Positions 24,900 through 37,757 are shown, counted from the stretch's first letter. The stretch: 64,000 nt of DNA from Thozetella sp. PMI_491 (GCA_021432635.1 MU270123.1:1-64000); one strand, 5' to 3'. Translations and numbers: made by a program. Notes: generated by a model from the sequence alone, not told the origin.

Positions 24900-25867
24900 T
24901 GTTAAGTAGACAAGGATATAGAGCTGCTTGAAAATCAGTTTTACTCTTTATTTATAAGCACTAGGGTTGCTTTCTCTATAATTCAACGCGAGGACTTAGG
25001 GGATATAATGCGTTTATCTTAGGGAAGACCTAGCGTTGTCTAAAGCGCTATTTTCTCAAAATAGAAGGGCCTGACTGATCTTTGAAGCCAATCCTAGCCT
25101 GTTAACAAAGGATTAAGTGCCCACCTTGTTAACAATCTATTATATTAGTGTTTACAGTCTATATTTCTTTATAGAGGGGTAATGATTAGCATAGAAAAGT
25201 GCGTGGAGGTGCAGCGAAAAATCCCAAACCTTAAAGGGATTAGCATAGTTAGAATGAAAAGCTTATAAAAACGGTCTGTAAATACTATGGCTATTCTTTT
25301 GCTAGCCTTGCGTGGTTAGAGCTACGTCAAGCAATACCAAATATATATCGCCCACTAGACGAAGGCCAGTTCATCTTAACGCAATATAAAATCGTATGGG
25401 AAGCTGTTAAATAATCCCATATTAAAGGCTATCCGGATGCAGGTAGCTCGGTCGATTTACTGTACTGGCTAAAGCTTCTAAAGCCACAAAAGCGACTACT
25501 AGGATCGGTTCCCCCTCCGAGGCTAGGCGCGGCCCGACCGGTGCAGAACATCTCCTGGTTTCGCAGCGCAGCCGACGGGTGCGACACACTAGTACCGCCG
25601 TTCTTCTCCGCTCGTAGGAGACAATAGACCATATCACCAGTCTCTGATTTAAGCCTATGGCGGATAAAAGGAAATTAACGGCATGGCTACAGTCTCCATA
25701 TGCTCTTCGGTGCGCATGGCTAATGGTCCCTCCCATGCTGCGACTAAAGCATCTAAGCAACTCAGAGGAGCGACAGTTTGACCTTAGGCTCACAAAAACA
25801 AGCCTAGGGCACGGGCAGCATCCTTTAATCGCTTTTTAATCGCAATACTGCCGCCAAAGGCGATGCG
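24900..25867. other. Transition to normal GC, no gene supported
   Basis: Small overlapping frames at 25.42-25.84 kb lie 3' of the F-box/ankyrin gene and show no recognisable domain or consistent splice structure. Confidence 0.45.
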
Positions 25868-27424
25868 TCACTCCCTGCTTTTCGCCGGCTCGGCCATCGA
25901 TTCGAGACCCTCGGATTTCGCTATCCCAATGAGGCGCTTCTTCCTGGCCGCTTTCTCCTCCATGTTCCCGGCACGAGCCTCGGACGATGCATCGTTTCTA
26001 TCTAGTAGGAGCTCCACCATAGCGGTATGCTCGCGGCGCAGTGCATAGATAACTGCCCTCTCGTAGTCTTTGCCGACGATATGGGCGCCGCGGTCAAGTA
26101 GCTTCCGGACAATGTTATAACTGCCGGCGGCAGCTGCCGCGGACAGGGCAGAGCCTCGCCTAGTGCCCTCGCCCTCGTTCACATCTGCGCCGTGATCCAG
26201 AAGAAAGTCGACCATCTCCCCATGAAAGAAGCCGGCGGCATTGACGAGCAGGTTGTCGTCCCTTCGCTGTCTCGGGTGCCGGACACGGACACCATAGTCG
26301 GGTATTAGCGCTTGGACTAGAGCCAGGTTCCCCCATATTGTGTAGCATCTAAGCAGCTCGTCGGTGATTTTCTCCTCGGTAACTCGGTCAAAAGCGGGGA
26401 GGATACCGCGGAGTTCCTCGTATGCTTCCCGGTTCGCAGCATATTTCAGCGCCTCTACGATCCATTGCCTGTGCTCTTTCGATTCAGAAACAGTAGCAAC
26501 CTTTGCTCGAAAGGGTTCTGCAGCAAGACGGACGAGATCCACATTCCCGCTGTGAAGCGCACCCTTGAGGCATCCAATCTGACTCCACCAACGCGGTAAA
26601 TGCCATGTCCCCCCAAGGTGAGTCTCGCGCCAAGAGCAACAGGCAGGCGTCTTGCGGAAGAGGCGGATGATGTCGGCGTTCCCTCCAAGTGCAGCACAGT
26701 CAATGGGAGTGGGAAATATATCCGTTCCAGCGGAGAAGCCGGTGGCCGGAGGCGAGCTGTCATGCAACAATTGCTCCACCAGGGCGATGTCTCCCACGTA
26801 AGCTGCCACGCACATCAGAAGGTAGTCCATGGAAATTGACCAGCTGGTGTCTCCATGAATGTGCCTGACCGCCACCTTTTCCAGGCCCAGCCAACACACG
26901 GTATGCAGTGCTGCCTGTGGATCAAGACTGGGTATCTTGGAGGATGCCTCTTTGGCGACTAGGCCTAGGAAGGTCTAAGCCGCGCAGCTTCGTTAGAGGC
27001 GATTCAAGTCTCGGGATAGAGGCCGAATGACGGACAACAAGATGAAGACAACTTACGTAATTATCTCTCGCGTGATCAGTGTCGGACTCTACTCGGTAGA
27101 CGAGATAGGAATGCCAGAAATTCGGGGCACCATAGTCGCTTCGGGCACGCCAAGATGCCATGCCACTAGGCCTGTGAAAACAAGGCCTAGCGACAAATTC
27201 ATCGAGGATGTGTGTTTCGAAGAGAGCAAGGTTGAGGCAGGCGCAGAAAAGCCTTGAATACACAACACCGGTTATTAATTGGCCTGTCGGCTAAGAGTGT
27301 GAAATCACATTGGGTTACTGCAAACAAGCTTCAGTCTCAACACTCTATCCACGCGATGCTTTTTTGTCGATCGAGAAACTGCGCTGAAGTATAATATTTG
27401 ATGAAGAATCTCTGTTGGAAGCAT
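25868..27424 (-). CDS. F-box and ankyrin-repeat protein
   Basis: Exons 27424-27319, 27283-27057 and 26914-25868 join in one 460-codon frame (459 aa). The start MLPTEILHQILYF begins an F-box-like segment ending RVLRLKLVC, split by a phase-1 intron at the same place as in the paralogue at 34.5 kb. The rest has ankyrin-type helices, clearest near the C terminus (NLLVNAAGFFHGEMVDFLL; SAAAAAGSYNIVRKLLDRGA). F-box/ankyrin proteins usually serve as substrate adaptors of SCF ubiquitin ligases; target unknown. The first intron is only 35 nt, so its junctions are less certain than the others. It ends with an ESMAEP-type tail like its paralogue. Confidence 0.75.
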
Positions 27425-28848
27425 ATTAGGTGATTAGGGCAGGTCTGGCGCAGCCTAGCGAAAGTTCTAATATCGGTGCCGTTTATACGTAGAGGGGAAG
27501 GCCAGTAGTTGGTTGGATTTTTTCGGCTAGGGAGTAGCAGATTGAATGTTTGCACATTTGGGGCCCGTCACAAATATATAGAGCTGCATATAGCGTCACA
27601 CTTGGTGTAGCGATAAATGGTGTGGGGGAGGGGAGTGGTTACTGATTAGGAAGGACATAATACGGGCCCTAGAGAGGAAATAGCTCCGAGGCATGTATAT
27701 GAGCATTTAAGGGATGGGGATACCCCTTGTTTCAGTTTAAGAAGTTTTCATAGTGATGAAAGAGAGTTAAAAAAAACATGTATTAACTAGGATACTTTAT
27801 CAACTAGGTAGGTAATGAATAACTAGCTAGAAAGAACAGCGAAGAACTGTTAACTCGGGCGATCGATCCTCTGTCCAAAACATCCACATGTCGAGAAAAC
27901 TTTAGTTTATTATGATATAACAAGAACTGCGATGATTTCCTGAGCTGTTGCCTGCCTAGAACCTATCACACCTTCTCTCGAGATTTACAATTAATAGCTT
28001 TAACAACTAATAATACTTAAGCTAGAAACTTTATTTCTGACTATTAATAATATATTATTATAAAACATATTATATAATATAAATATAGGAAATAAAGGCA
28101 AGATTTAAACCTACTAGATCTCCTTATATTATATACTTTATCTGTAACTCTTTGTAAATATAAGAACATACCCATATAAAAAAAGATATAGTTCTTAACG
28201 TTAAAAAGACATAGTTCTCTATATCTACAGTAGAGACGTTTTTCCCTCGGCAAAATAAAAGACATAGCCCCCCTACGTCTTTTACCATAATTATTAGGTC
28301 GACTACAAACATATTTGATCAACCTAGTTCGTAAGTTCCCGCAGTATATAAATTCGGGTTCGCGGCAGAAGGAGATCAAAACAGCGGCTGCAGCAATATC
28401 TTTAGTCTAAAGCCCTAGTTGTCCAAAGGTAACTCAAATGCCAATTGAATTTCCGTAGCAAGGCAGATATTACTGTCGACCGAGTCGAATTTATAGATCG
28501 CGCTTTGGTCTACGTCTACCGCTATCTGCTTTTCATGCGACTCGGGGAGAGAGACTAAGGACGACATTCACTCGGTTACTTTGATGGTAGATTTAAGTGT
28601 ACAGCGCTGAACCCAGAACTTATTGTCTAGCAGGTGCGGTCCCCGTCGAATAGGCTAGTTCGTGAAAGGAACCGAGATTCGACGAATTCTTCTAAGTAAG
28701 AGCTTCATATAGCTTTTTAAGACAAAATAAAAAGAATAACAAGTGTATCAGAGAGGTAACTGGAAACGTAGGCATTTTTTTAGGAAAAGTCACCCCCCGC
28801 GATTCCACCACAGAAACATCAGTTTCGCTACACGTCTTGCTTCGAACC
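27425..28848. other. Intergenic, partly AT-rich; nothing supported
   Basis: Contains AT-rich patches (about 27.7-28.1 kb) and short frames at 28.04-28.38 kb that are low in complexity. No gene or named repeat recognised. Confidence 0.45.
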
Positions 28849-30404
28849 TCACGTCGAGCCTCGCTTCGATGACCATCTAGCGACATGTTTGTACGTCTTA
28901 GGAGGAGACATGTCCTGTAAATCCCGCCCGCTGAGTTCTTGTGGACCCAGACGGAGCTCCCTCTTGCTCAGATCAAAGCATCCATCCCTGGCGGACGGCC
29001 TGCACAACGGATACAATTTGCGCTCGCACATATCGCAGTAGGAACCGTCATAGAGAGACACAAAGTCTGGGCCAAAAGAGGTCTCGCTCTCACATACAGA
29101 CCGTGCACTATGGTCGGCGTGCTCGCTGATAACGAGGTTCTCGACGCAGTGATCGCGGCGCGCCTGGAGCACTCGCCGTCGCTCAATTTCCGTCTTGGGT
29201 CGTTCCCCGCCCCATCTCCGAGCGATGGCGGGGTCAATGGCTGGGAGAGCCGGCTTGGCAAGCGGGACGGCCCGCTTCGGAAGGATTTTCTTAGGCGGCG
29301 GAGGCTCGGTGTTCGAGTCGTCAACGACCGGGCCGGCCCCCAGTAGGGCCTTGGGAATGCTTGGTATAAGTGCAGGATAGTTGAACCAAGGAGTGCCAAT
29401 CTTCTTCAGGTCGCAGGCCCTGTTGAAACTGTGGCCTTGCAAGATCTGGGTTGGGTCGATAGCAGTGCCATTGTCGTACCGCTTGATCGGGGGATAGGAT
29501 GGGACGCATGCATCCTCGTCGCCATTCTTCCAGAACATCATTCGCCCTGGGGCATTGCATAGGTAGTCTTGGTTATTCTTTATCTCCTCTGCAATAGCTG
29601 TGGCTCGGGGATTGTCGGTCCCTGGAAAAGAGAAGTCGCTTAGTTTGATGCTTATGCTGTGCGGGAATCGGTCATCGGTGCCGATCCAGGTACAGTTTGG
29701 GCGATAGTCGTCCATGGTGGGGAAGTTGTCTGGCGATGGGTACCACGGTGCGTTGCACTGTTTAGCGAAAGCAGCGTTCCAGGTGCGGAAGTCGTTGCCC
29801 ACGGCCGAGGTTGTCATGATGCTACGCTCTGCTCAACCTCAGGCAACAAATGCAGATAGTCTAGGGTAACCTACAATGAGACACAAAATGCATTTCTGTC
29901 GGAGGCTATGATGCGTATATACTCGTGCTGGATCCCTTTAGTATTGACAAAGACATTGGAGTCCTCTCCGCCCATGACGCTGTATGATATCTAAGGTTAG
30001 CATGTGGTCTCTGGCTGCTGAGTAAATACTATGTCTTGCCTCGGAGGCTCCGGTTTATTATCTTTATTGTCCCTGCGCGTGTCGTGATGCGGCCCTGCTC
30101 CCTTGGGAGAATTTTTGACATCAGGATCAACGACAGCGGGCCTATTGGTACCGATGATATTTCCCCGAACGTCATAGAGTGTGAACCAGGGGAGGGGACC
30201 TCCAGTGTTACAATCAACTCTGTTCGCGTTATCCTCATACGTGCACCCTCCCGCGCCAATCTGTATGACGGCATTTTTGGGCTCGGGTGTAGGAAATATA
30301 TCGGAAAGAAGGTCTTTAATCATTGGGAAGGCCATGACAAGGAACAGGGCATTCAAAGAAGTACCGCCCATTCCTCGCTTGCTGGCGAGATTGAAATTTG
30401 GCAT
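28849..30404 (-). CDS. 487-aa membrane-anchored or secreted Cys-containing protein, family unknown
   Basis: Exons 30404-30030, 29990-29875 and 29821-28849 join in one open frame of 488 codons; the first intron ends TGCTAACCTTAG, a strong branch and acceptor. The start MPNFNLASKRG precedes a hydrophobic stretch (about residues 15-32) that could act as a signal anchor. A Cys-containing module follows (GAGGCTYEDNANRVDCNTGG), then a Pro/Lys-rich linker (EPPPPKK) and a C-terminal Cys cluster (YCDMCERKLYPLC...GCFDL). Such Cys clusters occur in uncharacterised secreted proteins of filamentous ascomycetes; that statement is from memory and no function is implied. A secreted or cell-surface role is inferred only from the hydrophobic start and cysteines. 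Confidence 0.65.
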
Positions 30405-32222
30405 GATGAAGAGTATGAGGAGGTCCTTGGAGTTTTGCAAGAGGCTCGTCGCTTGAAAGAGCTATAGCTGGATCAGGACAGACTGGAGGAGCGACTCGCT
30501 AAGTGAGACCGAGACTTAGGGTATGGTTCGTATTTATCGACACTTCCTCCGCTATGGACCTTCTACTTCGGCGCAGGAATCTTTCAAGAGACATGTCGTG
30601 CGACCACGAGCGGCGAGGTGGAAAATCACTGAGCTACGACACCATCTCCCACAAATTCTGTAACGAATCCCCCCGATGTTGGTTATCCGACGAGACCAAC
30701 CTCAATAGTCTCTTTAGCGACATAGTTTGAGGTCATTAGGCGCAGGCCCGAAATGAATCGTATTCATTGCCTGCTTCCTCCTCACGGCGAAGTAACTTGG
30801 CGGGCTCGCCGTTTGCCCGTTGGTCGGCGAGATGGGATTCTTTGATCTTGTTGGCCTGATGGTCTCTTCTAGTTTCGCTGCTTCCTGTGCCAACGAACAT
30901 CGTCAGCACGAGTCAGATGCTTCGGGGAACGTTGCGCGAGTACTAAAATCCTTGCCGTATGCAAAAGGACGCCGAAGATACGAATCATCTCGCCAGGAAG
31001 GAGATCGCGCCGGGGCTACATGGAGGCATGCTGTGCCATGCTCCGCCTTCCCTCCCGTTGAATATCACTTGACCAGTGTTGGGCCAATTTACCGGAGTTG
31101 GGGGCGCCTCTCGGAATCGGTGGTTTCAATGGGGCCACGTTAGTGATAATGGCCGCCGGTCACCAAGTATGTTGTAAGTCCTGAGCCGTCATGATGTTGA
31201 CTATGACTTACAAAATATATCATCGTTTACAACCTCATCTAGCTTAACCTTATCCTTATCGTTATATTTATCTTTATGATTGCTATGTCCGACTAGCTTG
31301 GAGTGGCCAGTGCATACGTTCGCTTTGTTGTAGAGGGCGCTATGCAATATTTTCACATGCGCATGTGTTGCCAAGACGGGCTATACACCAACACGAGTAG
31401 CGATCAGGGGGCGGCGTAGAACCAACGAAATCTTCGCCTCCCGTAAATGTTGGACATTCATTACTAGCAAACATCAAGGCTTGCACCTTTGAGCTCTGCT
31501 TACTACAGGGCATGTGCACAGCTTAGGAATGTAACAAAGTTCTTAAACTTGTAACAAACCCGCTAAGAGAGGCGATGTTAATTCTTGGCACAACCCGCAT
31601 TTAGAGTCGCCGCACAGCCGCCGCTATGTTTTTATCTTACCAACCTATGTATATATACGTTGGTGTATAAATTTTGATTCCTTTTTTGTGACCTAGGTCT
31701 TTCGTAGGATCTGGATAGCCAACCTACTATATAGGCGCTGGTGCATGCTCACTCGCTGCTGGAACGTTGGGCCTTTTGTCGGAGATACCAAGCGGCTAAC
31801 CATTCGTTGGTGCAGTTTTTCCAGAATGTTGGGAGCTCTAATCTTCGCCCCAAAGCATTAAGATAACCAACAAAAATCATCACACGTTGGGTGCAAAACT
31901 TGAAGGCTTGATTTTCTCCAGCGAAGGAATTTCCAAGGCACCAACACCATCCTTGCGTGTTGGCCCAACATTCGACGCTATGGACTCTCTGGTCCCGGAG
32001 TGCAGCGCTGTGGAAGACCATTTGGAGTGGTTGCTTCCTGGTACGATTGAGTAATAAAGAATCGATTCCCAGACCTTCTTGCCCTCATGTACTATCATCT
32101 CCCCACAAGCAACCATCCACCCATTTGACACCATACGCCTACTTCTCAGCTTGCTGCTGAGTCGCTCGCAAGCCCTACAACTTTACACAAACTTATTGAA
32201 TATCAAAGTTACAATTTAAGCC
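30405..32222. other. Intergenic, no gene supported
   Basis: Frames of 75-107 codons at 30503-31143 and 84-90 codons at 31749-32134 lack recognisable domains, signal peptides or splice support. They may be spurious. Confidence 0.4.
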
Positions 32223-33279
32223 ATGAATTCCTCTTTTACAAAATTCATCTTCCTGGTTCTGCTTGGGATCGGTAGCCTTGGTCCATTTGCACAAGGTGCC
32301 CCTACCGTGTTATCTCGGCCTCGAGAGGTGAACTGATGCTTCATCCATCGCTTCTGCGTTGCAAGGAGCTAAAGAATCTACTTTAACGTCCATGATTCTG
32401 GATTGCCCTTTGTTTTCAAGAAAATAATTGAGAGATATCCGGGTAGTGGAAGAGGGGGCAGTGGCAGTCACCCTGGGGATCACGGCAGTAACAATCCAAC
32501 CGACCTTAACCCCAACCCTGGAGCTAATCCTCATGGTAATGAAGGCCCGGCAAGTTTACAGTTACCAAAATTTGCTTGGAGAGAGGCTATCCATTAATTT
32601 ATCAACATTTACAGCGGTCTAGCTAGCAGCACGGGCAGGCCCCTGGCCAATCTGGCCCAGTGAGTCCCTTCAATCCGGCGCGAAAATCCAAACAATGAAT
32701 TACAAACTAATTTACCATTTCAACCTTTAGGGCCACCCGAATCTAGCCGGGCCACCGAGTCCGCTCCTGCTCCTTATGCAGATCAGAGACCGGTTTTACG
32801 CGCTGAAGAAAACCACAGCGGGCGAAGAGGATACATACAGGGTGTTCTCAGGCACGACGGTTATTAATGATGTCCGAGTCAACAGGAAGGATAACTCCAT
32901 TACCGCTGATGATGTGAACAATAAGAAAGATACGATACCCCAACGCGCTGGAATTTTCGAGGTGGAGATGGAGCTATTCACAGTCTTCTCCGGTAAACAG
33001 CCGCATGAACTCAAGAGCATTCACAATGAGAATGTCTCCGAAGACGGCACCAAACCGGTGCTTGAAAAAATGGCTAAAGAAAGAGGAAACTCTATCTCCC
33101 TCGGGAGAGGTCACAATGAGCAACGAGCTGACTTCGAGGAGCTCATGGGCACGAAACTAGGCCAAAGCGCAAACAGATTGCTCGAACATGGTCAGGTCGG
33201 AAAGCAGGCCGTCAAAATTGATGTAGGCCCTGGTGCCGGTGGCGACGACGATTTCAATCTAAGTTTCTACCTGAGTTAG
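32223..33279 (+). CDS. Secreted Gly/Pro/Asn-rich protein, family unknown
   Basis: Exon 1 (32223-32327) encodes a clear signal peptide, MNSSFTKFIFLVLLGIGSLG..., with likely cleavage after FAQG. A phase-0 intron (GTGAAC...TTTTCAAG) leads to exon 2 from 32421, coding for a low-complexity hydrophilic stretch (GSGRGGSGSHPGDHG, NPNPGANPHGNEGP). One or two further introns lie between about 32.55 and 32.74 kb. The last exon, open from about 32.74 kb to 33279, gives roughly 170 residues that are charged, contain no Cys and end GGDDDFNLSFYLS. The middle junctions could not be fixed, so the exact protein is uncertain. Function unknown; a secreted effector-like role would be speculation. Confidence 0.55.
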
Positions 33280-34529
33280 ACTTGAGTAGAAGGGTTTTTT
33301 CCAACTGTAGCTCGATGATGCCTCAAATATTGAACTCGGGGGGGGCAGGGATTAAGATACTGGGGGGTATACACACTCGCTTACACGCCACCAAAATCAA
33401 GCCCAAGCAAGGTCCACAGGCACCACAAGGCCTGATCAATGTGTCATGAGTCAGGAGCCTGGACAACAATTGAAAAGGGGAGGAAAATGGCAGCGACAGG
33501 ATCATCACCTAGACTCGCACACAAGATGGCTATTCCGAGGCCAAGGCTGAATAAAATCCTCACGCTCTTTACTTCCATGTTCTAATCAGCGCATGCCCGT
33601 ACCCCATCCCCATCCCCATTCATCGAGAGTAGGTGCTAGACCCATACGGGCTCTAGCGTAGAGATGCCTTTCACACATTATGACGCATCGCAGACATTAT
33701 TCGACACATACGAACTCGGCTCGGAAAGGGTCCTTCAAGGGTCAAGAAACCGTTAGTATAGTCGATCAAATAGTCATGGATAATTAGTTAGTACAATACA
33801 TAATGAGGAGGGTCGTATGAAGGAGGCTTCGGCGAAGCAATGGTGTTGTACATGGCATAAGAAACCGGGCTATACTATCCATACGTCCCCAGAGGCTATA
33901 GACGCTTCCGGCCCCTCCGTCTGCGACGAAATCGTAGTCGATTAGCAAGGTTAGGGCGTAAATACGTCTGTTTTTAGTATGGGGGTGTAGAAAGTGGTCC
34001 ACTTGCTTACTTGGCCCAACCCCTTGTCAGTTAACTTACACGAAACCAAATAGAAAATTGCCTGGCGAGTAAAAAGAAAGGCCGTGACAAACTTGTAAAT
34101 CAGCAGCTTACCTAGTTGTTTTTTAATAATGTCCGATGGATCTAACAGCGAAAATCCAGCCCCCTCTGCCAAAAAAAATTGCCAGCTGTATATGTTGGTT
34201 TCTCTGCCTATGTTCTAACCGCCCAGGCCCCCAATCCCCCCTGCATATGCAAGGAGTGCGTTGGCTGCTTGACCCTCCCAGCCCCCACCACCTCGCATAT
34301 GAGTGGGTGTTTGTTGGTAGCTCATCTGCTCTGGCTCCGACCTTCTGCTCCAATTCTGCCTAAATAGAACACACCAGTCTGTCCTGAACGCCCAATCACT
34401 CCTAAAGCTTCTTGATACAGCTTAATATTGTTTGTCTGATAACGCGGCAGTCCTGTCTCTGACGACCTTTTCTGCTCCTATATCTACTTTTTTTACCGCA
34501 CATATTTCGTGAAAAGAAAGTATTTCATT
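33280..34529. other. Intergenic, no gene supported
   Basis: Short overlapping frames on both strands at 33.78-34.37 kb shadow one another without domain or splice support. Confidence 0.45.
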
Positions 34530-36048
34530 ATGCACATTCTCGAGGTTCCCCAGGAACTTCTTGATAAGATTATCTACTATGGCATTTTATCTCGCGGTTT
34601 CCCGAGAGCCTTACGTCTTAGTCTTGTTTGCAGTAGGCCAACCTGACAATATCTAACAAATTTAATGTTAAACTGTAATAGGACCATTCTACATTACTCT
34701 TCAGGCTGTACTATTCAGTACCAAGTTGTTCGATGACGATAAGTTCTTGGATCATTTCCGGAAGTGGGAGCATCGAAAATACCGTGGGGTTGAAACCCTT
34801 TGGCATGACTACCTGGTCTTTAGATGCTGCAACGAGAGAAACGAGTCAATCCATCGCTATGTAGAAATACGAAATGTGGCTACCGCCCTCCTTCCGCACT
34901 GTCAAGAGCGAGGAGACTGCAACCTCGACTTCGATGTCATTCTTGACGGGCTTTGCTGGCTCCTTCTGGAGCGGGGAGATGTCTGGCCGTGGGATCATCG
35001 AGGATGGCATAAGAGAGGGGCCGAAAGACCAAATCTAAATCGAAGTCTCCTCTCGGGAGCGGCCTACTTTGGAAGCTTGCGATTGGCTAAGAGCCTTCTT
35101 GACGAAGGATACGATCCTACGACCGATGACAATCTTTTCCCCAGCGCAATGTACCTTGCCGCCTGGACTGGCCAAGCCGACATGCTTCAGCTTCTTCAGG
35201 AGCATCTGCCTGATTTCGATAACCCAATGCCCCACAACGACTACTGGGGCTGGCGCTCTAAGATCGGTCCTAGATCACTGCCTGGAGCAGCTATTAGAGG
35301 GGACTTGGACATAGTGCGATTGACCTTATATCCACCATCACGCACAATAGCGCCTGTAAATAGGGGCGATACCGAAGTCATGGAAAACAGAGAGAGGGAA
35401 ACTCTTTCTAACGCAATGCTCGTGCTTGGGGAGAGGCCCGGATATGTGCCAATGCAATCGAAATTAGGCTGCTATATTCGATTAGGGATGCAAAGGACGC
35501 AGTCGCCTGAGATTTATCAGTATCTTCAGGGCTGTTTTAGCGAAGAAAATGTCGGCCCGATTAATCTAGCCAGTGATCTGGCGGCGAAAGCGAAAGATGG
35601 CGACATACTCATGGTACAACACATTCTAGGCATTAGGGCCGATCTAGTCAACAGCATGGCGCAAGGAACCACGGTTCTTTGGAACGCTGTCAGGACGTGT
35701 CATGAGGATGTCGTTGACTTGCTGCTGGAAAACGGTGCTAATCCTAATCTGCACAGTCAAGGTCGTACCGGCACCTGCCTCACAGCTGCCGCACAGGCAG
35801 GGAGCATGGCCATGCTGCAGAAGCTGCTAAGAGCGGGAGCCGTGATTGACCCTGACACCGACGGGAGAACCCTTGCGCGTGCGGTGAAACTGGAACACAC
35901 CGCCATGGTGGAAGCGCTTCTGGATCTCGGGGCTGGGCAGGATAGAAGCAGAGCAAAGGTTCTCCATTGGGCACGGGAGGAAGGATTGGAGTCTATGGTT
36001 GAGCTTTTGGCATCGCGGGGGATAGGGAGTTATTTACGGTTGAGCTGA
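34530..36048 (+). CDS. F-box and ankyrin-repeat protein (paralogue of the 27-kb gene)
   Basis: Exons 34530-34632 and 34682-36048 join in one open frame (489 aa). The 49-nt intron has a CTGAC branch site and ends TAATAG. The N terminus MHILEVPQELLDKIIYYG ... RALRLSLVCRPFY is F-box-like. Ankyrin-type repeats follow from about residue 110 (NRSLLSGAAYFGSLRLAKSL) to the end (TCLTAAAQAGSMAMLQKLL; LARAVKLEHTAMVEALLDLG). It shares the F-box intron position, a WHDYLVF/WHSYLVY segment and a GLESMVE/GLESMAE tail with the gene at 25.9-27.4 kb. A role as a ubiquitin-ligase adaptor is inferred from the domain pair. The frame is intact. Confidence 0.8.
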
Positions 36049-36093
36049 TTGCGGGGTCGATTTACTATGTGGCCAGCTGATCAGCCATACTAA

Positions 36094-36718
36094 TTAAGCC
36101 GTGGATATCCCCCTGTTGTACTTCGCATTGTAGTTCGCATCGTCTTTGTACTCGCCGATCCGGTCGTCCAGGTTCTCGTAGGCAAACACATGTATATGTT
36201 CATGGTTGTGTCTTTGTTGTTGTAAGGCCTATTGCCAGATCTATTAGAATTCTTGGTATTCCAGGTGTAGGCTTTTAAACCTGGCACCTTGGCTTTACAC
36301 CTTAGGTTTAATTCCCGTTGGTATTGGCACTATAGTCAACGCTGATTTATACCTTGAAAGGTGTCGGGGTAATTTTCTATCCTTGCCCAAAGGTTTTAGC
36401 GCTATTTAATACCTTTTGGATATTGGATTGGCAGTCCTTTAGACCTATATTAGTAGATGCGTTATAATCTAAACTGAGATTAGGGTTCAATACTGGGGGT
36501 CTAAAGAAATCTATTGCGGCTAAATTGGTGAAATTGACCGTAGCTAGGTTATTTATAAGCCTGATAGCGTTGTTCCATATAATTTTGATGTCTGATCTTT
36601 ATTTATAGTTGCTGTCGAATACTAGATTCACAGACTGGATATCGACATCCTGTCGAGCCTTATGGAATGGAATAGCGGCTGCCTACGTTAGTAGTAAAGC
36701 CAGGTATAGGGAGCCCAT
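36094..36718 (-). pseudogene. Secreted-protein gene inactivated by RIP-type stops
   Basis: From ATG at 36718 the minus strand reads a signal-peptide-like MGSLYLALLLT, then a stop, then AAAIPFHKARQDVDIQSVNL and a long readable stretch (NNAIRLINNLATVNFTNL; DYNASTNIGLKDCQSNIQ) broken by further stops. Each stop fits one C-to-T or G-to-A change (CAG to TAG, CAA to TAA, TGG to TAG), as RIP makes. The 3' part changes frame once, from an intron or an indel. The final readable end is RIGEYKDDANYNAKYN near 36094. Family not recognised; it was probably a secreted protein of about 200 aa. Neighbouring genes are undamaged. Confidence 0.6.
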
Positions 36719-37757
36719 GGTTACGAGCCATATGATGAGAAGGCACACAATAATATATGGATGTGAGTCAAGTGGAGAGTAATGGTAGAATGGATGGGAT
36801 TAATGGATGAATGAATTTTGATGATGATGGGACGGTTCGAGGTCGTGCTAATCCAGTCCTTAAGACCACATGTATCTTTATAGGAACTTCATAAAGACAT
36901 CCTAGAATATGCTTGATAGGGCACCATCTAGCGGTTACATATCTTGTAGTAGCAGAGAAAAGGCACGACACTTGGTGCCGCAATCAACCTTGCGTTGCAG
37001 AGCTCCATTGGAAGGAAGAGACCGGGCGAAGCGCTCGGGAATCCTAACACGCCTACTACAGCCCAGTTGTTGGGAAACCAGATTAAGGGGCTAACATCCT
37101 ACGGATGATGTTGTTAGAGAAGTAGGTTGAGCGGCCGATGCCATACGGCCGTTGGTATTCTTGGTCCAAGGCTTGAACAAGGCCGAAAACTCAACGAGAT
37201 TGAAGCGACAGGAGAAATGCCGAAGCCGAGACAGAATTCCCTCCTTTATATGTGCGTTCGCAATAAAACACGACGAAATGCTAGGACATCCTTTTTGAGC
37301 CGTTTCTAGCATTATAAAATGTCTGCCCGTGGCAATCCTCTGGCTGGAGTGCTTACATGGAATGACGGGACGCGAGTGTCGGGCCGCCCAGTGACAGGCC
37401 AACTAGCTGACCTAGAGTACAGTCGCGAGGCACCAGCACTGTCACCATTCGGTTAGACCCCTGCTACAGCCTTCAGAGTTATGGCGACCAATGCGTGATG
37501 GTTTGTGGTGCCGGCCTGGGGAGCCCCACATTCCCACGTCTCCATTTCAAACGGCGGCTACGTGGGAGGCGGGAACGAGTCACAAGTCCAGTGGCCAGCG
37601 TGGCGCCGTCTTCTTCTCTAGACCACCTATCCCTGTACCTTTCGTGACACCTTGTTCATATTTCCCTCTGCACAGGATTCTCACTCATAGATTGGCCCCA
37701 ATGATCAAATCCGAACGACGGACTCGCTTGTCAATCTTCTTCTCACACTAAACCACC
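36719..37757. other. Intergenic, no gene supported
   Basis: Frames up to 103 codons on either strand lack domains. The last 100 bases are the C/T-rich promoter of the gene at 37758. Confidence 0.45.

Larger units (their letters stand above)
19300..24900. repeat. Second AT-rich RIP-like block
   Basis: Composition matches the 1-15 kb block, and no gene-length frame survives. Contents that could be named are an LTR-like fragment at 20.1 kb, a tandem duplication at 21.8 kb and a pogo-type transposon at 22.5-24.4 kb. The stretch 20.4-21.7 kb and the part 21.9-22.4 kb could not be assigned to any family. Confidence 0.85.
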
